Below are positions 9,691 through 19,358 of a stretch of 64,000 nucleotides of DNA, piece after piece. Source of the stretch: an uncultured Chloroflexales bacterium (GTDB taxonomy: Bacteria > Chloroflexota > Chloroflexia > Chloroflexales > Chloroflexaceae); NCBI GenBank assembly GCA_937967405.1, contig CALCJV010000031.1, forward strand, positions 22,523 through 86,522, given 5' to 3'. Numbering within the stretch: position 1 is the stretch's first letter; the number at the start of each line of letters is the position of its first letter. The position numbers were made by a program, and so were the translations under genes. Under the pieces are notes generated by a model. That model was not told the DNA's origin, did not search any database, and was given only the letters and a program-made list of their open reading frames with translations.

Positions 9691-11439
9691 TCAGGAGACG
9701 GTTAGCTCAACGGGGGCGAAGCAGTGTGGGTTGGCGTGCACGAGGTCCATCCCCGAACGAAAACTCTGCAACACGAGGGGCGTGCCGAGCGAGCCGAGCG
9801 CAACGATTGGGCCAGTGATCATGAAGGTGTAACGGCCAGTGCGTTTCGGGTCTGGCAGCGAGCAATAGCGGGTGAACCCTTCGCTGCCCAATTCCGTCTG
9901 GACGTATTCGCGGTCGGCTCCAACTTTGAAGCCCTGCCCAAAGATTTTGACTTGGAGCTGGCGCAGGATCGTCTTGTCGAAATCGTGCAATGTTTGCGTT
10001 ACAAAGAACCAGCCTACGCCGTACTTGCCGGTCATCCGCACGCTCTGGGCCAGCATGGTGCGGGTGCGATTGCCATCGGCGGTATTGTTGGCGTGTTCGC
10101 CGGCAAACAGGTGGGCTTCATCGAGGAGCACCAGCGCGTTGCTGGTTTGCCCGTGCTGGAAGCTCCGGTGGATGACATGGCGCAGGCGGGTGAGGATTTC
10201 ATTCAGCAGGAAGTAGGGCACATCGTGCTGCCCGCCCTCGTGCGCGAAGGAAAGCACCACGACGGCCCGTTCGGTGAGGACTTGCTGGATCAGCGTCGAG
10301 AGGGCGGTGCGGCCATTGTCGGTGCGGAAGGCGTTCAAGGTTTCGGCCCACACCCGCTTCAGGCGTGGCTCATCGAGCTGGTAGCGGGCAAGGACATCGA
10401 GTGCACGTTGCCCTTCGCCGGGCGTAGTGCCGGGCCGCGTGGCATAGATTACATCAGCAAATTTCGCCAGATCGCGCACCAAGCTGGGGAGGTCGCTCAC
10501 GCGCAGATCGCGGATCGGGCGGTGTTTGCCATGATGGTCTTGCAGCTCACTCAGGATCGTTGCCAGCCGTTCGCTGGCTTCGCGTTCTTTGTTGTGGCCC
10601 TTAAAGCCGAGCGTGGCAAAGAAGCTGGCCCGCCGCAGCATCTCGGTGAAGGCTTCCGTGCCTTCGAGGGCAATGTCGTTGGTGGTGGTGACGATGATCT
10701 CGCGGCGGTGGTGCAGTGCACCGAGCATGCGCCGGATGCTGAAATCTACGCGATGATCGCCTGCCGCAAACCGATCCTGCCCAAATTCGCCTTGCGGATC
10801 GAGGATCAGCAAGCCCATGCTCGGATTGGCCGCAAAGCCCGCGAGTAGCTGCGCGGCGAGGATACTTTTGCCACTGCGCGTCTGTCCGAAAATGCCGAGC
10901 ATCACGGCTTCACCGAAGCCACCCTCTTCGGTTTTGCCGAAGTGCCGCAGGGTGAGTGGTACTGGCAAGCCATCTCCCGGCGATTGCCCAGCATAGAAGA
11001 TCCCCGGTTCGGTATGCACCAACTCTTGCAGGGCTTCGGCATCGGCGGGGTAGACGAGCGTGCCACTCGGCGGTGGGATCGAGAGGGTCGTGCGGCGGCG
11101 CACATGGCCCTGATCGTCCAGCAGGAACACACCGAGCGCAGTCAGCTGGGCACTGGTCAAGTCGCTTTCACCACTCAGCGCGGGGATTGCCCCTTGATGT
11201 TTGATCACGGCGCGGATGACGGGGTCTTCGTGCCAGCGATTGCGGGTGACAATGCCACCGAGCTGGCACAGGGCCCGCTTGCGATAGGCTTTGCCATTGA
11301 AGCGTTCAATCACTTCAAAGGTGACCCACGCATGATCGAGGGCCCGATCACGGGCGGTCTCCAGAATATCCACCGTAAAGGTAGTCGTGCTATTGGGCGA
11401 GCCAATCACGGCAATCGGGTAGCGGATAATGGTATCCAT
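9691..11439 (-). CDS. HerA/DUF87-family ATPase
   Basis: Walker A GIFGQTRSGKSILAAQLL, LLILDPQGEFGQDR, Walker B ALVLLDEAHLF, QSVRMTGKYGVGWFFVTQ. Confidence 0.9.
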   Translation of the reverse strand: MDTIIRYPIAVIGSPNSTTTFTVDILETARDRALDHAWVTFEVIERFNGKAYRKRALCQLGGIVTRNRWHEDPVIRAVIKHQGAIPALSGESDLTSAQLTALGVFLLDDQGHVRRRTTLSIPPPSGTLVYPADAEALQELVHTEPGIFYAGQSPGDGLPVPLTLRHFGKTEEGGFGEAVMLGIFGQTRSGKSILAAQLLAGFAANPSMGLLILDPQGEFGQDRFAAGDHRVDFSIRRMLGALHHRREIIVTTTNDIALEGTEAFTEMLRRASFFATLGFKGHNKEREASERLATILSELQDHHGKHRPIRDLRVSDLPSLVRDLAKFADVIYATRPGTTPGEGQRALDVLARYQLDEPRLKRVWAETLNAFRTDNGRTALSTLIQQVLTERAVVVLSFAHEGGQHDVPYFLLNEILTRLRHVIHRSFQHGQTSNALVLLDEAHLFAGEHANNTADGNRTRTMLAQSVRMTGKYGVGWFFVTQTLHDFDKTILRQLQVKIFGQGFKVGADREYVQTELGSEGFTRYCSLPDPKRTGRYTFMITGPIVALGSLGTPLVLQSFRSGMDLVHANPHCFAPVELTVS

Positions 11440-11511
11440 CGCCAGCCAGCCTCCATGCTACTTGATCTAGAGGCACCGATGTTTCGCACAAAGATGCCGA
11501 ACACATATGGC

Positions 11512-11520
11512 AGTATAGCA
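11512..11520 (-). promoter_or_regulatory. Extended -10 promoter element (TGCTATACT) upstream of the HerA-like gene
   Basis: Minus-strand TGCTATACT 73 nt upstream of start 11439. Confidence 0.5.
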
Positions 11521-11781
11521 TCAGTTTTCCAATTCGGCAAGTTGTCGTAGGAGCAATATATCTTAGCGGCGCATGAAACCCGACACAGGCAAGGTGGCCA
11601 GCGTAAAACAATATTAGATTGTAGGACATGTGTTTGGGTTTGGAGGGTGATGGGGGGATGAGTGGTGAGCACAGTAGGTTCCATGAACTGGAATGTACCA
11701 ATCTACCCTGCCGCTGCTAGCGACGGTGATACGCCTTGTTGCACTCCCATGCGCTGCGTATCCGCTGCCGTGCCGAGCACA

Positions 11782-11806
11782 AAGGGGTAGCCCATGGCTA
11801 CCCCTT
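11782..11806. terminator. Hairpin downstream of lpdA
   Basis: Perfect 11-bp stem AAGGGGTAGCC-CAT-GGCTACCCCTT about 65 nt past the lpdA stop; only a weak T-run. Confidence 0.6.
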
Positions 11807-11869
11807 CGCAGTTCAAACTGATCCAGCCTCCTGCTAGACCCACTCGTAGTGACCTGACATACCGTTGCC

Positions 11870-13276
11870 CTAAATATGGATGGCTGCGCCGTGTACCGTC
11901 GCGTGGGCCGCTTCACCAATCGCCTCGTACAGCGTCGGGTGGGCGTGGACGGTGTGCATCATGCTCTCACCGGTGGCCTCGTGCGAGAGGGCGATGCCGC
12001 CTTCGCTGATCATCTCGGTGACGCGGGGGCCAATCATGTGGACACCGAGCACCTCATCGTATTTCGCATCTGCCACAATTTTGATGAAGCCGGTGGTATC
12101 ACCGAGAATGCGGGCTTTGCCATTGGCGGAGAAGGGGAACTTGCCGATCTTGACTTCGTAGCCCTGCTCGCGGGCTTTGGCTTCGGTCAAGCCGACGCTG
12201 GCAATTTCGGGGTAGCAATAGGTGCATGCTGGAATCTTGGTGTAGTTGATCGGTTGGACATGATGCCCAGCTGCATGCTCTACCACCATAATCCCCTCTG
12301 CGCTGGCAACGTGCGCCAGCCATGGGGTCACGATGCAATCGCCAATCGCGTAGATGTTGGGCACGCTGGTGCGGAGGTACTCATCTACCTCGATAAAGCC
12401 GCGCTGATCGAGCGTGATGCCAACTTCCTCTAGCCCAATGCCGCTCGTGTTGGGGGCAATGCCAATGCCGAGCAGCATGCGCTCGACGCTTAGCTCTACG
12501 TCTTGGCCGCTGCTATCGGTTACATGGGCAACCACATGATCGCCCTTGTTCTCAGCTCCGTTCAGCTTTGCGCTCGTCATAATCGTGATTCCACGCTTCT
12601 TGAAAACCTTGGTCAGTTCAGCACTGACTTCCTCGTCTTCGAGCGGGACAATCCGTGGCAGAGCCTCAACAATGGTCACTTCTGAGCCAAACGAGCGGAA
12701 CATCGAAGCAAACTCAACCCCGATGGCTCCGGCCCCCACGACGAGCAGCCGTTTGGGCACTTCAGTCAAGTTGAGCATATCGGTAGAGGAGAGGATGCGC
12801 TCGTGGTCAAACTTGATGTGGGGTAGCTCACGTGGGTGTGCGCCTACGGCGAGGATGATGTTGGTTGCCTCAAGCACCTGCTCACCGCCGCTATTCAGCG
12901 CAACTTTGACGCGGTTGGGGCCGGCGAGAGTGCCCCAGCCCTCGATCACATCAACCTTGTTTTTCTTCATCAAGAAGGCTACGCCCTGCGTACTCTGGCG
13001 CACCACCGTCTGCTTGTGCTTCATTGCACCGCTCAGATCGAACGTCACCTCACCGACAGTCACCCCAAATTTCTGGCTCTCTTTGAGTTCTTCAAGCAAG
13101 TCTGCACTATGCAGCAGGGCTTTGGTGGGGATACAACCAACATTGAGACATACCCCCCCCAAAGCCTGTTTCTCCACTACAGCCGTTTTCAGTCCCAACT
13201 GTCCGGCTCGCACAGCCGCGACATAGCCGCCGGGGCCAGAGCCGATAATAATCACATCGTACCTTGTCTCACTCAC
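11870..13276 (-). CDS. lpdA: Dihydrolipoyl dehydrogenase
   Basis: IIIGSGPGGYVAAVRAGQLGLK, redox GGVCLNVGCIPTKALL, C-terminal HAHPTLYEAIGEAA. Confidence 0.96.
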   Translation of the reverse strand: MSETRYDVIIIGSGPGGYVAAVRAGQLGLKTAVVEKQALGGVCLNVGCIPTKALLHSADLLEELKESQKFGVTVGEVTFDLSGAMKHKQTVVRQSTQGVAFLMKKNKVDVIEGWGTLAGPNRVKVALNSGGEQVLEATNIILAVGAHPRELPHIKFDHERILSSTDMLNLTEVPKRLLVVGAGAIGVEFASMFRSFGSEVTIVEALPRIVPLEDEEVSAELTKVFKKRGITIMTSAKLNGAENKGDHVVAHVTDSSGQDVELSVERMLLGIGIAPNTSGIGLEEVGITLDQRGFIEVDEYLRTSVPNIYAIGDCIVTPWLAHVASAEGIMVVEHAAGHHVQPINYTKIPACTYCYPEIASVGLTEAKAREQGYEVKIGKFPFSANGKARILGDTTGFIKIVADAKYDEVLGVHMIGPRVTEMISEGGIALSHEATGESMMHTVHAHPTLYEAIGEAAHATVHGAAIHI

Positions 13277-13420
13277 ACGCTTGTCCTTTCAAGGCTGTTG
13301 ATCGCGCCATCAGTGATGCAATCTGGATCAGCCGCCGCACCTGTGCATACGGCGGGTTCCTCGCAAATTCTACCATACCTGATGGACTATGGCGGAGAGT
13401 CGTTCCAAGCTCCCCTCGCG

Positions 13421-14806
13421 CTACCCGATCAGAATCTGCTCCTCTGGGTATTCGTAGAGCTGCTTGTGGCGTAGCTGAGCTAGCCCGAGAATGATCGTGA
13501 GTGCGCCGAGGCGGCCCCAGAACATCATGACCATAATCACCAGTTGCCCGAAGGTATTTAGCTCACTCGTGAAGGCCAGCGATAGTCCGCACGTCGCAAA
13601 AGCAGAGACCACTTCAAACACTACCAGATCAAGCGGTGCCGTTGGGTTAGTCATGAGGATCAGCCACGTTGCCAGCAGCACCGCAAATAGGGCAATCGTC
13701 AGCACGGCAGAGGCTTTCCGCACCATATCGGAGGCAATCTTGCGCCCGCCGATCTGGGCCGTCGGCAAGCCCTGCGCGTAAGCCCACAGGGCTAGGGTCA
13801 GCACCACGAACGTGCCAGTGGTAATTCCGCCGCCCATCGAGGCGGGGGCCGCGCCGATGAACATGAGGGTCACGATGACCAGTTCGGAAGCAGGCGAGAT
13901 TGCATCGAGCGGCTGAATACCGGCGAAGCCTGCTGTGCGCGTGGAGATTGCTTGGAAGAAGGCGAGCAACAGCTGCCGATACCACGGCTCGGCGTGTAAG
14001 ATGCGCCCCTCACCCTGCTCGGCAAGGAAGATCGCCAAGCCACCCGCGCAGTTCAGCGATACCACCACCATCAAAGTCAGGCGGGTGTGCAGGCTGATCC
14101 GCCGTCCGGTGTGGTAAGTCAGCAGATCGCCGAGCACGGGAATGCCCAAGCCACCGATGAAGATCAATGCGGCAAGCAGGGTAAGCGTCAAGTTATCGTT
14201 GGGGATGCCCTGTGGATATTCAGGCAGCCCACTGAAGAGATCGAAGCCCGCATTGCAGAAGGCTGAGACGGCATGGAAGATGGCATAGAAGATGGCCTGT
14301 TGGGGGCCCAGCGCAGTGCGCCAGTGGAGCCATAGCAGCAACGCGCCAATGCCTTCAATCGCCAGCACGGTTAGCATCACTTGGCGCGTCAGGGTCAAGA
14401 TTGCGCCGGGCATAATCAAGCCCAGCGAGTCGCTCAGGGCGAGCCGTTGCGGCAGCGAGATGCGCCGCCCGAGAATCCAGAAAGCAACCGTCGCCGTGAC
14501 CATAAAGCCGACTCCGCCAAGCTGGATCAGCAGGAGCAGGAGGATCTGCCCAAACAGGGTCAGGTCAGTGGCTGGGGTGATGATTGAAAGCCCAGTGACA
14601 CTCAGGGCCGAGGTTGCCGTAAATGCGGCCTGCATGGGGGTGAGCCGTTCGTTAGTACTTACGCCCGGTAGCAACAGCAGCAGCGTGCCAATGCCAACCA
14701 TTAGAATTAGCCCACCAATAATGCGTAGGGGAGCTGGGATGGGGCGACGGAAGGTATGGGGGCGCGTGTTGCTACGGGAGAGCAGGGGCCGTTCGGGAGG
14801 TGTCAT
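13421..14806 (-). CDS. TrkH/KtrB-type potassium uptake membrane subunit
   Basis: Multi-TM with TrkH signatures (TATSALSVTGLSIITPATDLTLFGQ, STRTAGFAGIQPL, GAAPASMGGGITTGTF, ATCGLSLAFT). Confidence 0.92.
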   Translation of the reverse strand: MTPPERPLLSRSNTRPHTFRRPIPAPLRIIGGLILMVGIGTLLLLLPGVSTNERLTPMQAAFTATSALSVTGLSIITPATDLTLFGQILLLLLIQLGGVGFMVTATVAFWILGRRISLPQRLALSDSLGLIMPGAILTLTRQVMLTVLAIEGIGALLLWLHWRTALGPQQAIFYAIFHAVSAFCNAGFDLFSGLPEYPQGIPNDNLTLTLLAALIFIGGLGIPVLGDLLTYHTGRRISLHTRLTLMVVVSLNCAGGLAIFLAEQGEGRILHAEPWYRQLLLAFFQAISTRTAGFAGIQPLDAISPASELVIVTLMFIGAAPASMGGGITTGTFVVLTLALWAYAQGLPTAQIGGRKIASDMVRKASAVLTIALFAVLLATWLILMTNPTAPLDLVVFEVVSAFATCGLSLAFTSELNTFGQLVIMVMMFWGRLGALTIILGLAQLRHKQLYEYPEEQILIG

Positions 14807-14815
14807 AGTGTGTCT

Positions 14816-15487
14816 CTAGGTCGTCTCACTGAGTTTGCCAATATCTTCGTTCGTGCCGATGACTACGAGCAAGTCGTCTTCTTGAAAGACATAATCAGTC
14901 GCGGGCAGGACCACTAGCGTCTTGCCCCGCTTAACTACTAGCAGCGTTACGCCGTAGCGGCGGCGCAAGTCGGATTCGAGCAGGGTCTCGCCGATCATCG
15001 TTTTGGGCACGCGGATCTCCGTGATGCTGATGCCCGGCTCTAGCTCAATCTGATCGAGGAAGTTGGGGCCGGTGAGGACATACGCAAGGCGTTGCCCCGC
15101 TTCATGTTCGGGGAGGACAACGTGATCGGCCCCGACCCGCAGCAGAATGTCGCGCTGCCGTTCGGTGCGGGCTTTGCAGACCACGCGGCGAACCCCCAAA
15201 CTTTTGGAAGCGACGGTTGCCATAATGTTGCACTCGAAGTTCTCCCCAATCGCCACGATCACCGTATCAAATGAGCCAATGTCAACTGCCCGCAACGCAT
15301 TCTCATCGGTTGCATCAAGCGCGACCACCTGCGTGATTACATCGGCGGCGTGCTGAATAATGTCACGCTCACGGTCTATGCCGAGCACATAGTAGCCGCG
15401 CTCAACGAGGGTAGTGGCGAGGCTCAAGCCAAACCGCCCCAAGCCAATTACTGCGAATTCTTGTTGTCGTCCATTCTGGCGTGCCAT
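14816..15487 (-). CDS. TrkA/KtrA-type regulatory subunit (RCK N + C)
   Basis: FAVIGLGRFGLSLATTLVERGYYVLGID; TrkA-C region; adjacent to the TrkH/KtrB gene. Confidence 0.93.
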   Translation of the reverse strand: MARQNGRQQEFAVIGLGRFGLSLATTLVERGYYVLGIDRERDIIQHAADVITQVVALDATDENALRAVDIGSFDTVIVAIGENFECNIMATVASKSLGVRRVVCKARTERQRDILLRVGADHVVLPEHEAGQRLAYVLTGPNFLDQIELEPGISITEIRVPKTMIGETLLESDLRRRYGVTLLVVKRGKTLVVLPATDYVFQEDDLLVVIGTNEDIGKLSETT

Positions 15488-15580
15488 GAGTGCCTCTTGT
15501 TGTATTGGTATTGTTCGGACAATCCATATTGTAGCCGATCTAGTCTAGTGACTCAATCCAATCTTGATCAGGACGGTCTA

Positions 15581-15589
15581 TGTTATAAT
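15581..15589 (+). promoter_or_regulatory. Extended -10 promoter element (TGTTATAAT)
   Basis: TGTTATAAT in the divergent intergenic region, about 115 nt upstream of the ATP-grasp gene. Confidence 0.45.
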
Positions 15590-15701
15590 ATACACAAGCA
15601 TTTCTAAGTCCGCAGAAATGTTTTGTTTGCCGAAACCGCCCTACCCTACACCGCCTCATCGCATTGGGTAGTTGCCGCTTTGAATAAAGATAGTACACGC
15701 T

Positions 15702-17171
15702 GTGGCCGTAAACGACATAAGTCAACTCCAGAGCCATTTTGCCCTGTTCGCTGATTACTTTCTCGATGGGGCTTACGATGAGATGTTTGATCCACAGGGC
15801 GTGCCGCGTGCGCCGTACCAGACGCTCTATCAACGGCTGTTTGAGCTATCTGCGGCAACGCTGCGGCAACGCCAGCACGCCGCAGATATGACGTTCTTAA
15901 ATCAGGGGGTGACGTTTACCGTCTATAGTGACGATCAGGGCACGGAGCGTATCTTTCCGTATGACTTGCTGCCTCGCATCATCACCAACGCTGAGTGGAG
16001 TACGATTGAGCGAGGGTTAAAGCAGCGCATCACCGCGATCAATCTATTTCTGAATGACATCTACCACGAGGGCAAAATCTTCAAAGATGGGATTGTGCCG
16101 CGTGAGCTGATCTACACTTGCAAGCACTTTCGGCGTGAAATGATCGGCTTGCATGTGCCCAAAGGTGTATATGTGGCAATTGTCGGCACGGACTTGATCC
16201 GCATTGAGACAGGCGAATTTGTAGTGCTTGAGGATAACCTGCGTGTACCAAGCGGGGTCTCCTACATGCTCGCCAATCGGCAGGTGATCAAGAACGTCTT
16301 TCCGATGCTGTTCACTAGCTACAATGTGCGCCCGATTGATCACTATGGGCAGGTGCTGTTGCATACGTTGCGCTCGTTTGTCCCCCCGCATCGCACCGAT
16401 CCAACGATTGTGCTGCTGACACCGGGCGTGTACAATTCAGCCTACTTTGAGCATACCTACCTTGCGCGGCAGATGGGTATTGAGCTGGTTGAGGGACGCG
16501 ACCTTGTGGTGCATAACAATATCGTCTATATGCGGACGACTGCTGGCTTGCGCCAAGTTGACGTAATCTATCGGCGCATTGATGATGATTTTGTTGATCC
16601 GCTAGCCTTCCGCCCCGATAGTATGCTCGGTGCCCCCGGCTTGATGAATGCCTACCGCGCTGGTAACGTTGCGCTGGCGAATGCAATTGGCACTGGGGTT
16701 GCTGATGACAAAGCCGTGTATGCCTACATCCCACGCATCATCCGCTATTATCTTGGCGAGGATGCGATCATTCATAACGTCGAAACGTACCTGCTGCACG
16801 AGCCAAAGCAGCTTGCGTATGTGCTCGAACACCTTGATCAGTTGGTCATCAAGGCGGTGGGCGAGTCTGGTGGCTATGGCATGCTCATTGGGCCCCACAG
16901 CACCGCCGCCCAGCGCGAAGATTTCCGGCGGGCGATTAAAGCCAATCCACGCAACTATATTGCCCAACCGACGCTGCAACTCTCGCGTGCGCCCTGCTTC
17001 ATTGATGGGCACGTCTCGCCGCGCCATGTAGACTTGCGCCCGTATATCCTCTACGGTGATGATATCCAGATCGTGCCCGGTGGCTTGACGCGGGTCGCGC
17101 TGCGGCGCGGCTCCTTAGTGGTGAACTCGTCGCAGGGTGGCGGGAGTAAAGATACGTGGGTCTTGTATTAG
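15702..17171 (+). CDS. Circularly permuted ATP-grasp protein (type 2)
   Basis: GTG start; [74 protein letters not shown]. Confidence 0.93.
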   Translation: MAVNDISQLQSHFALFADYFLDGAYDEMFDPQGVPRAPYQTLYQRLFELSAATLRQRQHAADMTFLNQGVTFTVYSDDQGTERIFPYDLLPRIITNAEWSTIERGLKQRITAINLFLNDIYHEGKIFKDGIVPRELIYTCKHFRREMIGLHVPKGVYVAIVGTDLIRIETGEFVVLEDNLRVPSGVSYMLANRQVIKNVFPMLFTSYNVRPIDHYGQVLLHTLRSFVPPHRTDPTIVLLTPGVYNSAYFEHTYLARQMGIELVEGRDLVVHNNIVYMRTTAGLRQVDVIYRRIDDDFVDPLAFRPDSMLGAPGLMNAYRAGNVALANAIGTGVADDKAVYAYIPRIIRYYLGEDAIIHNVETYLLHEPKQLAYVLEHLDQLVIKAVGESGGYGMLIGPHSTAAQREDFRRAIKANPRNYIAQPTLQLSRAPCFIDGHVSPRHVDLRPYILYGDDIQIVPGGLTRVALRRGSLVVNSSQGGGSKDTWVLY

Positions 17172-17220
17172 GGGGATCGTTCCAAACCATGTCTGGTGGA
17201 AGCAGAGAGGAACCGTTGCC

Positions 17221-18210
17221 ATGACTGTAACAGCCTTCACTCCGCCGCGTGCGGTTGTTGCCGCAGGCATGCTCTCGCGGGTGGCCGACAGTATGTATTG
17301 GATGAGCCGCTACCTTGAGCGAGCTGAACATACGGCGCGAGTACTAGATGTGAATATGGATCAGATGCTGGATGAAACCCCTACCCCCAAATCGAGCGAC
17401 TTGCGCTGGAACCGCGTGCTGGCGAGCTTCCGTATCCACGATGCCCCCGATGTCTCGGATGATGTGTTTCGCCTGATCCGCTGGCTTACCGTAGATCAGA
17501 CGAACGATGCCGCAATTGTTAGTCATATTGCCGCTGCCCGCGAGAATGCTCGCCAAATCCGCGAGCAGATTAGCTCTGAGATGTGGCAGGAGATCAACCA
17601 GCTCTACCTGCAAGTGCGCCGAACAAGCAAGAGCCGCCAGTGGCGCACCCAGCCGCACAAGTTCTTCTTGATGGTCAAGCATGGTTCGCATCTGTTTCAA
17701 GGGATTACCGACTCGACGATGATCCACAGCGAGGGCTGGCATTTCATTCAGGTTGGGCGTTCGTTGGAGCGGATGATCGCCATCACTGGGCTGCTCGAAG
17801 CCTTCTTCCAAGACACCCACGCGCTTGATTATCTGGCGTGGGTCGGCTTGCTGCGCTCGTGTACCGCGTTTGAAGCCTATTGCAAGGTGTATACCGCAGA
17901 TATTCGGCCGGATTGCATCGTCGAGTTCTTGCTGCTCAACAATCGCTTCCCGCATTCGGTGCGCTTCTCGGCCGAGCAAACTCAGCACGCCTTGCTGGCA
18001 ATTGCGAATTCATCCGGTGGGCGCAGCACTGGGCAGGCTGAACGGTTGGCTGGGCGGCTTCGCGCTTCGCTGGATTATGCCCAAGTGGATGAGATTCTGC
18101 AAGATATGCCCACCTTCTTACGTTCGATCCATCGTCAGTGTAGCGAAATTCATACGGCGATTTACCAAACATATATAGATTACACGATTGATGCGGCTCT
18201 CCATCGTTAG
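17221..18210 (+). CDS. Alpha-E domain protein
   Basis: MLSRVADSMYWMSRYLERAEHTARVLDVN; adjacent to ATP-grasp and transglutaminase. Start ATG 17221 preferred over 17137, which overlaps the upstream gene. Confidence 0.92.
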   Translation: MTVTAFTPPRAVVAAGMLSRVADSMYWMSRYLERAEHTARVLDVNMDQMLDETPTPKSSDLRWNRVLASFRIHDAPDVSDDVFRLIRWLTVDQTNDAAIVSHIAAARENARQIREQISSEMWQEINQLYLQVRRTSKSRQWRTQPHKFFLMVKHGSHLFQGITDSTMIHSEGWHFIQVGRSLERMIAITGLLEAFFQDTHALDYLAWVGLLRSCTAFEAYCKVYTADIRPDCIVEFLLLNNRFPHSVRFSAEQTQHALLAIANSSGGRSTGQAERLAGRLRASLDYAQVDEILQDMPTFLRSIHRQCSEIHTAIYQTYIDYTIDAALHR

Positions 18211-18319
18211 GTCAGTCGTGGACGATGGGAGACATACCACACAACGCATGGAATTGGTGTAAATGGCATAAATGAGGCACGAGCGAGAAGGCTAACACCC
18301 TAACGAGGAAAGCAACGGT

Positions 18320-19348
18320 ATGAAATACGTAATAGAACCATACACAAACGCACACCCTGAAGTGATTCCGGTCTCCGTTCCGCGTTCCTATTTCAGCATC
18401 CGCCATATGACCCGCTTCCGCTACTCGCATTCAATCACCGAGAGTGTTATGGAAGTGTGGATGAAGCCGCGCAATGAAGATCAGCAACATTGCTTGGAAT
18501 TCAGCCTGACCACCGATCCGCGAGCTGAAGTCTTCTCCTACACGGATCACTTTGGGAATACCGTGCATCACTTCAATGTGCCCGGACGGCATGTGCAACT
18601 CACGATTACGGCCGAAGCAATCATCGAGATTGCCGATGTGAAGCCGCTCCCCGCCGTGCTTGATCCGAGCACGTGGGCTGCCTATGATGATCCTGAGGTG
18701 CGGAATACCTATCTGGACTTTCTGCTGCCGAGTACCTTTGCTCGTCCAAGCAGTATGCTCGAGAAGTTTCAGCGTGATCTGGGGCTGTTCCGTATGGATG
18801 ACCCCTTAACAACCCTGCTCACGATGAACAAGCGGCTCTACGATGCGTTTGATTACGTTCCCCGCAGCACCCGTGTTGATTCGCCCATCGAGGATGCGCT
18901 TTCGCGGCGGCGCGGCGTGTGCCAAGATTTTGCCCATATTATGATTACGTTGGTGCGCTCGCTGGGAATCCCTTGTCGCTACGTCAGCGGCTACCTCTTC
19001 CATCGAGTCGAAGACCACGACCGCTCCGAAGAAGATGCGACCCACGCATGGCTCGAAGCGTGGCTGCCGACGCTGGGCTGGGTTGGCTTTGATCCGACGA
19101 ACAATCTAGTGGTGCGGGATCGCCACATCCGCACTGCAATCGGGCGTGACTATCATGATGTGCCGCCGACGCGCGGCGTATTTCGGGGCACGGCCGAGAG
19201 TGAACTGGATGTGGGGGTGCGGGTTAGCCCGTCGGCGGCTCCGATTGCGCCCAGCGAAGACTTGCTGCCAGAGATCGAATGGGACCCAGCAGCGGTGCTA
19301 GCCCAAGAGCTGCTGCTTGAGCAGCAACAGCAACAACAGCAGCAGTAA
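18320..19348 (+). CDS. Transglutaminase-family protein (bacterial TGase-like Cys protease)
   Basis: N-terminal beta region IRHMTRFRYSHSITESVMEVWMKPR, catalytic RRGVCQDFAHIM, THAWLEAWLP, GFDPTNN; poly-Gln C-terminus. Confidence 0.93.
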   Translation: MKYVIEPYTNAHPEVIPVSVPRSYFSIRHMTRFRYSHSITESVMEVWMKPRNEDQQHCLEFSLTTDPRAEVFSYTDHFGNTVHHFNVPGRHVQLTITAEAIIEIADVKPLPAVLDPSTWAAYDDPEVRNTYLDFLLPSTFARPSSMLEKFQRDLGLFRMDDPLTTLLTMNKRLYDAFDYVPRSTRVDSPIEDALSRRRGVCQDFAHIMITLVRSLGIPCRYVSGYLFHRVEDHDRSEEDATHAWLEAWLPTLGWVGFDPTNNLVVRDRHIRTAIGRDYHDVPPTRGVFRGTAESELDVGVRVSPSAAPIAPSEDLLPEIEWDPAAVLAQELLLEQQQQQQQQ

Positions 19349-19358
19349 GGGCTTGGTG

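Noticed and set aside
9724-10848. 374-aa plus-strand ORF antisense to the HerA-like gene, and many similar long antisense ORFs (e.g. 360-701, 11876-12433, 12836-13474, 24210-25049, 54887-55675)
   Set aside because: They lie opposite well-supported conserved genes and have no recognisable domains; GC-rich codon usage commonly leaves open antisense frames.
11440-11869. Possible small genes or mobile remnant between the HerA-like gene and lpdA
   Set aside because: Only short unsupported ORFs; the clear signals are a promoter element and a hairpin.
13321-13400. tRNA-like T-loop sequence ggcgggttcctcgcaaattc
   Set aside because: No matching acceptor or anticodon arms could be built; no tRNA supported anywhere in the window.
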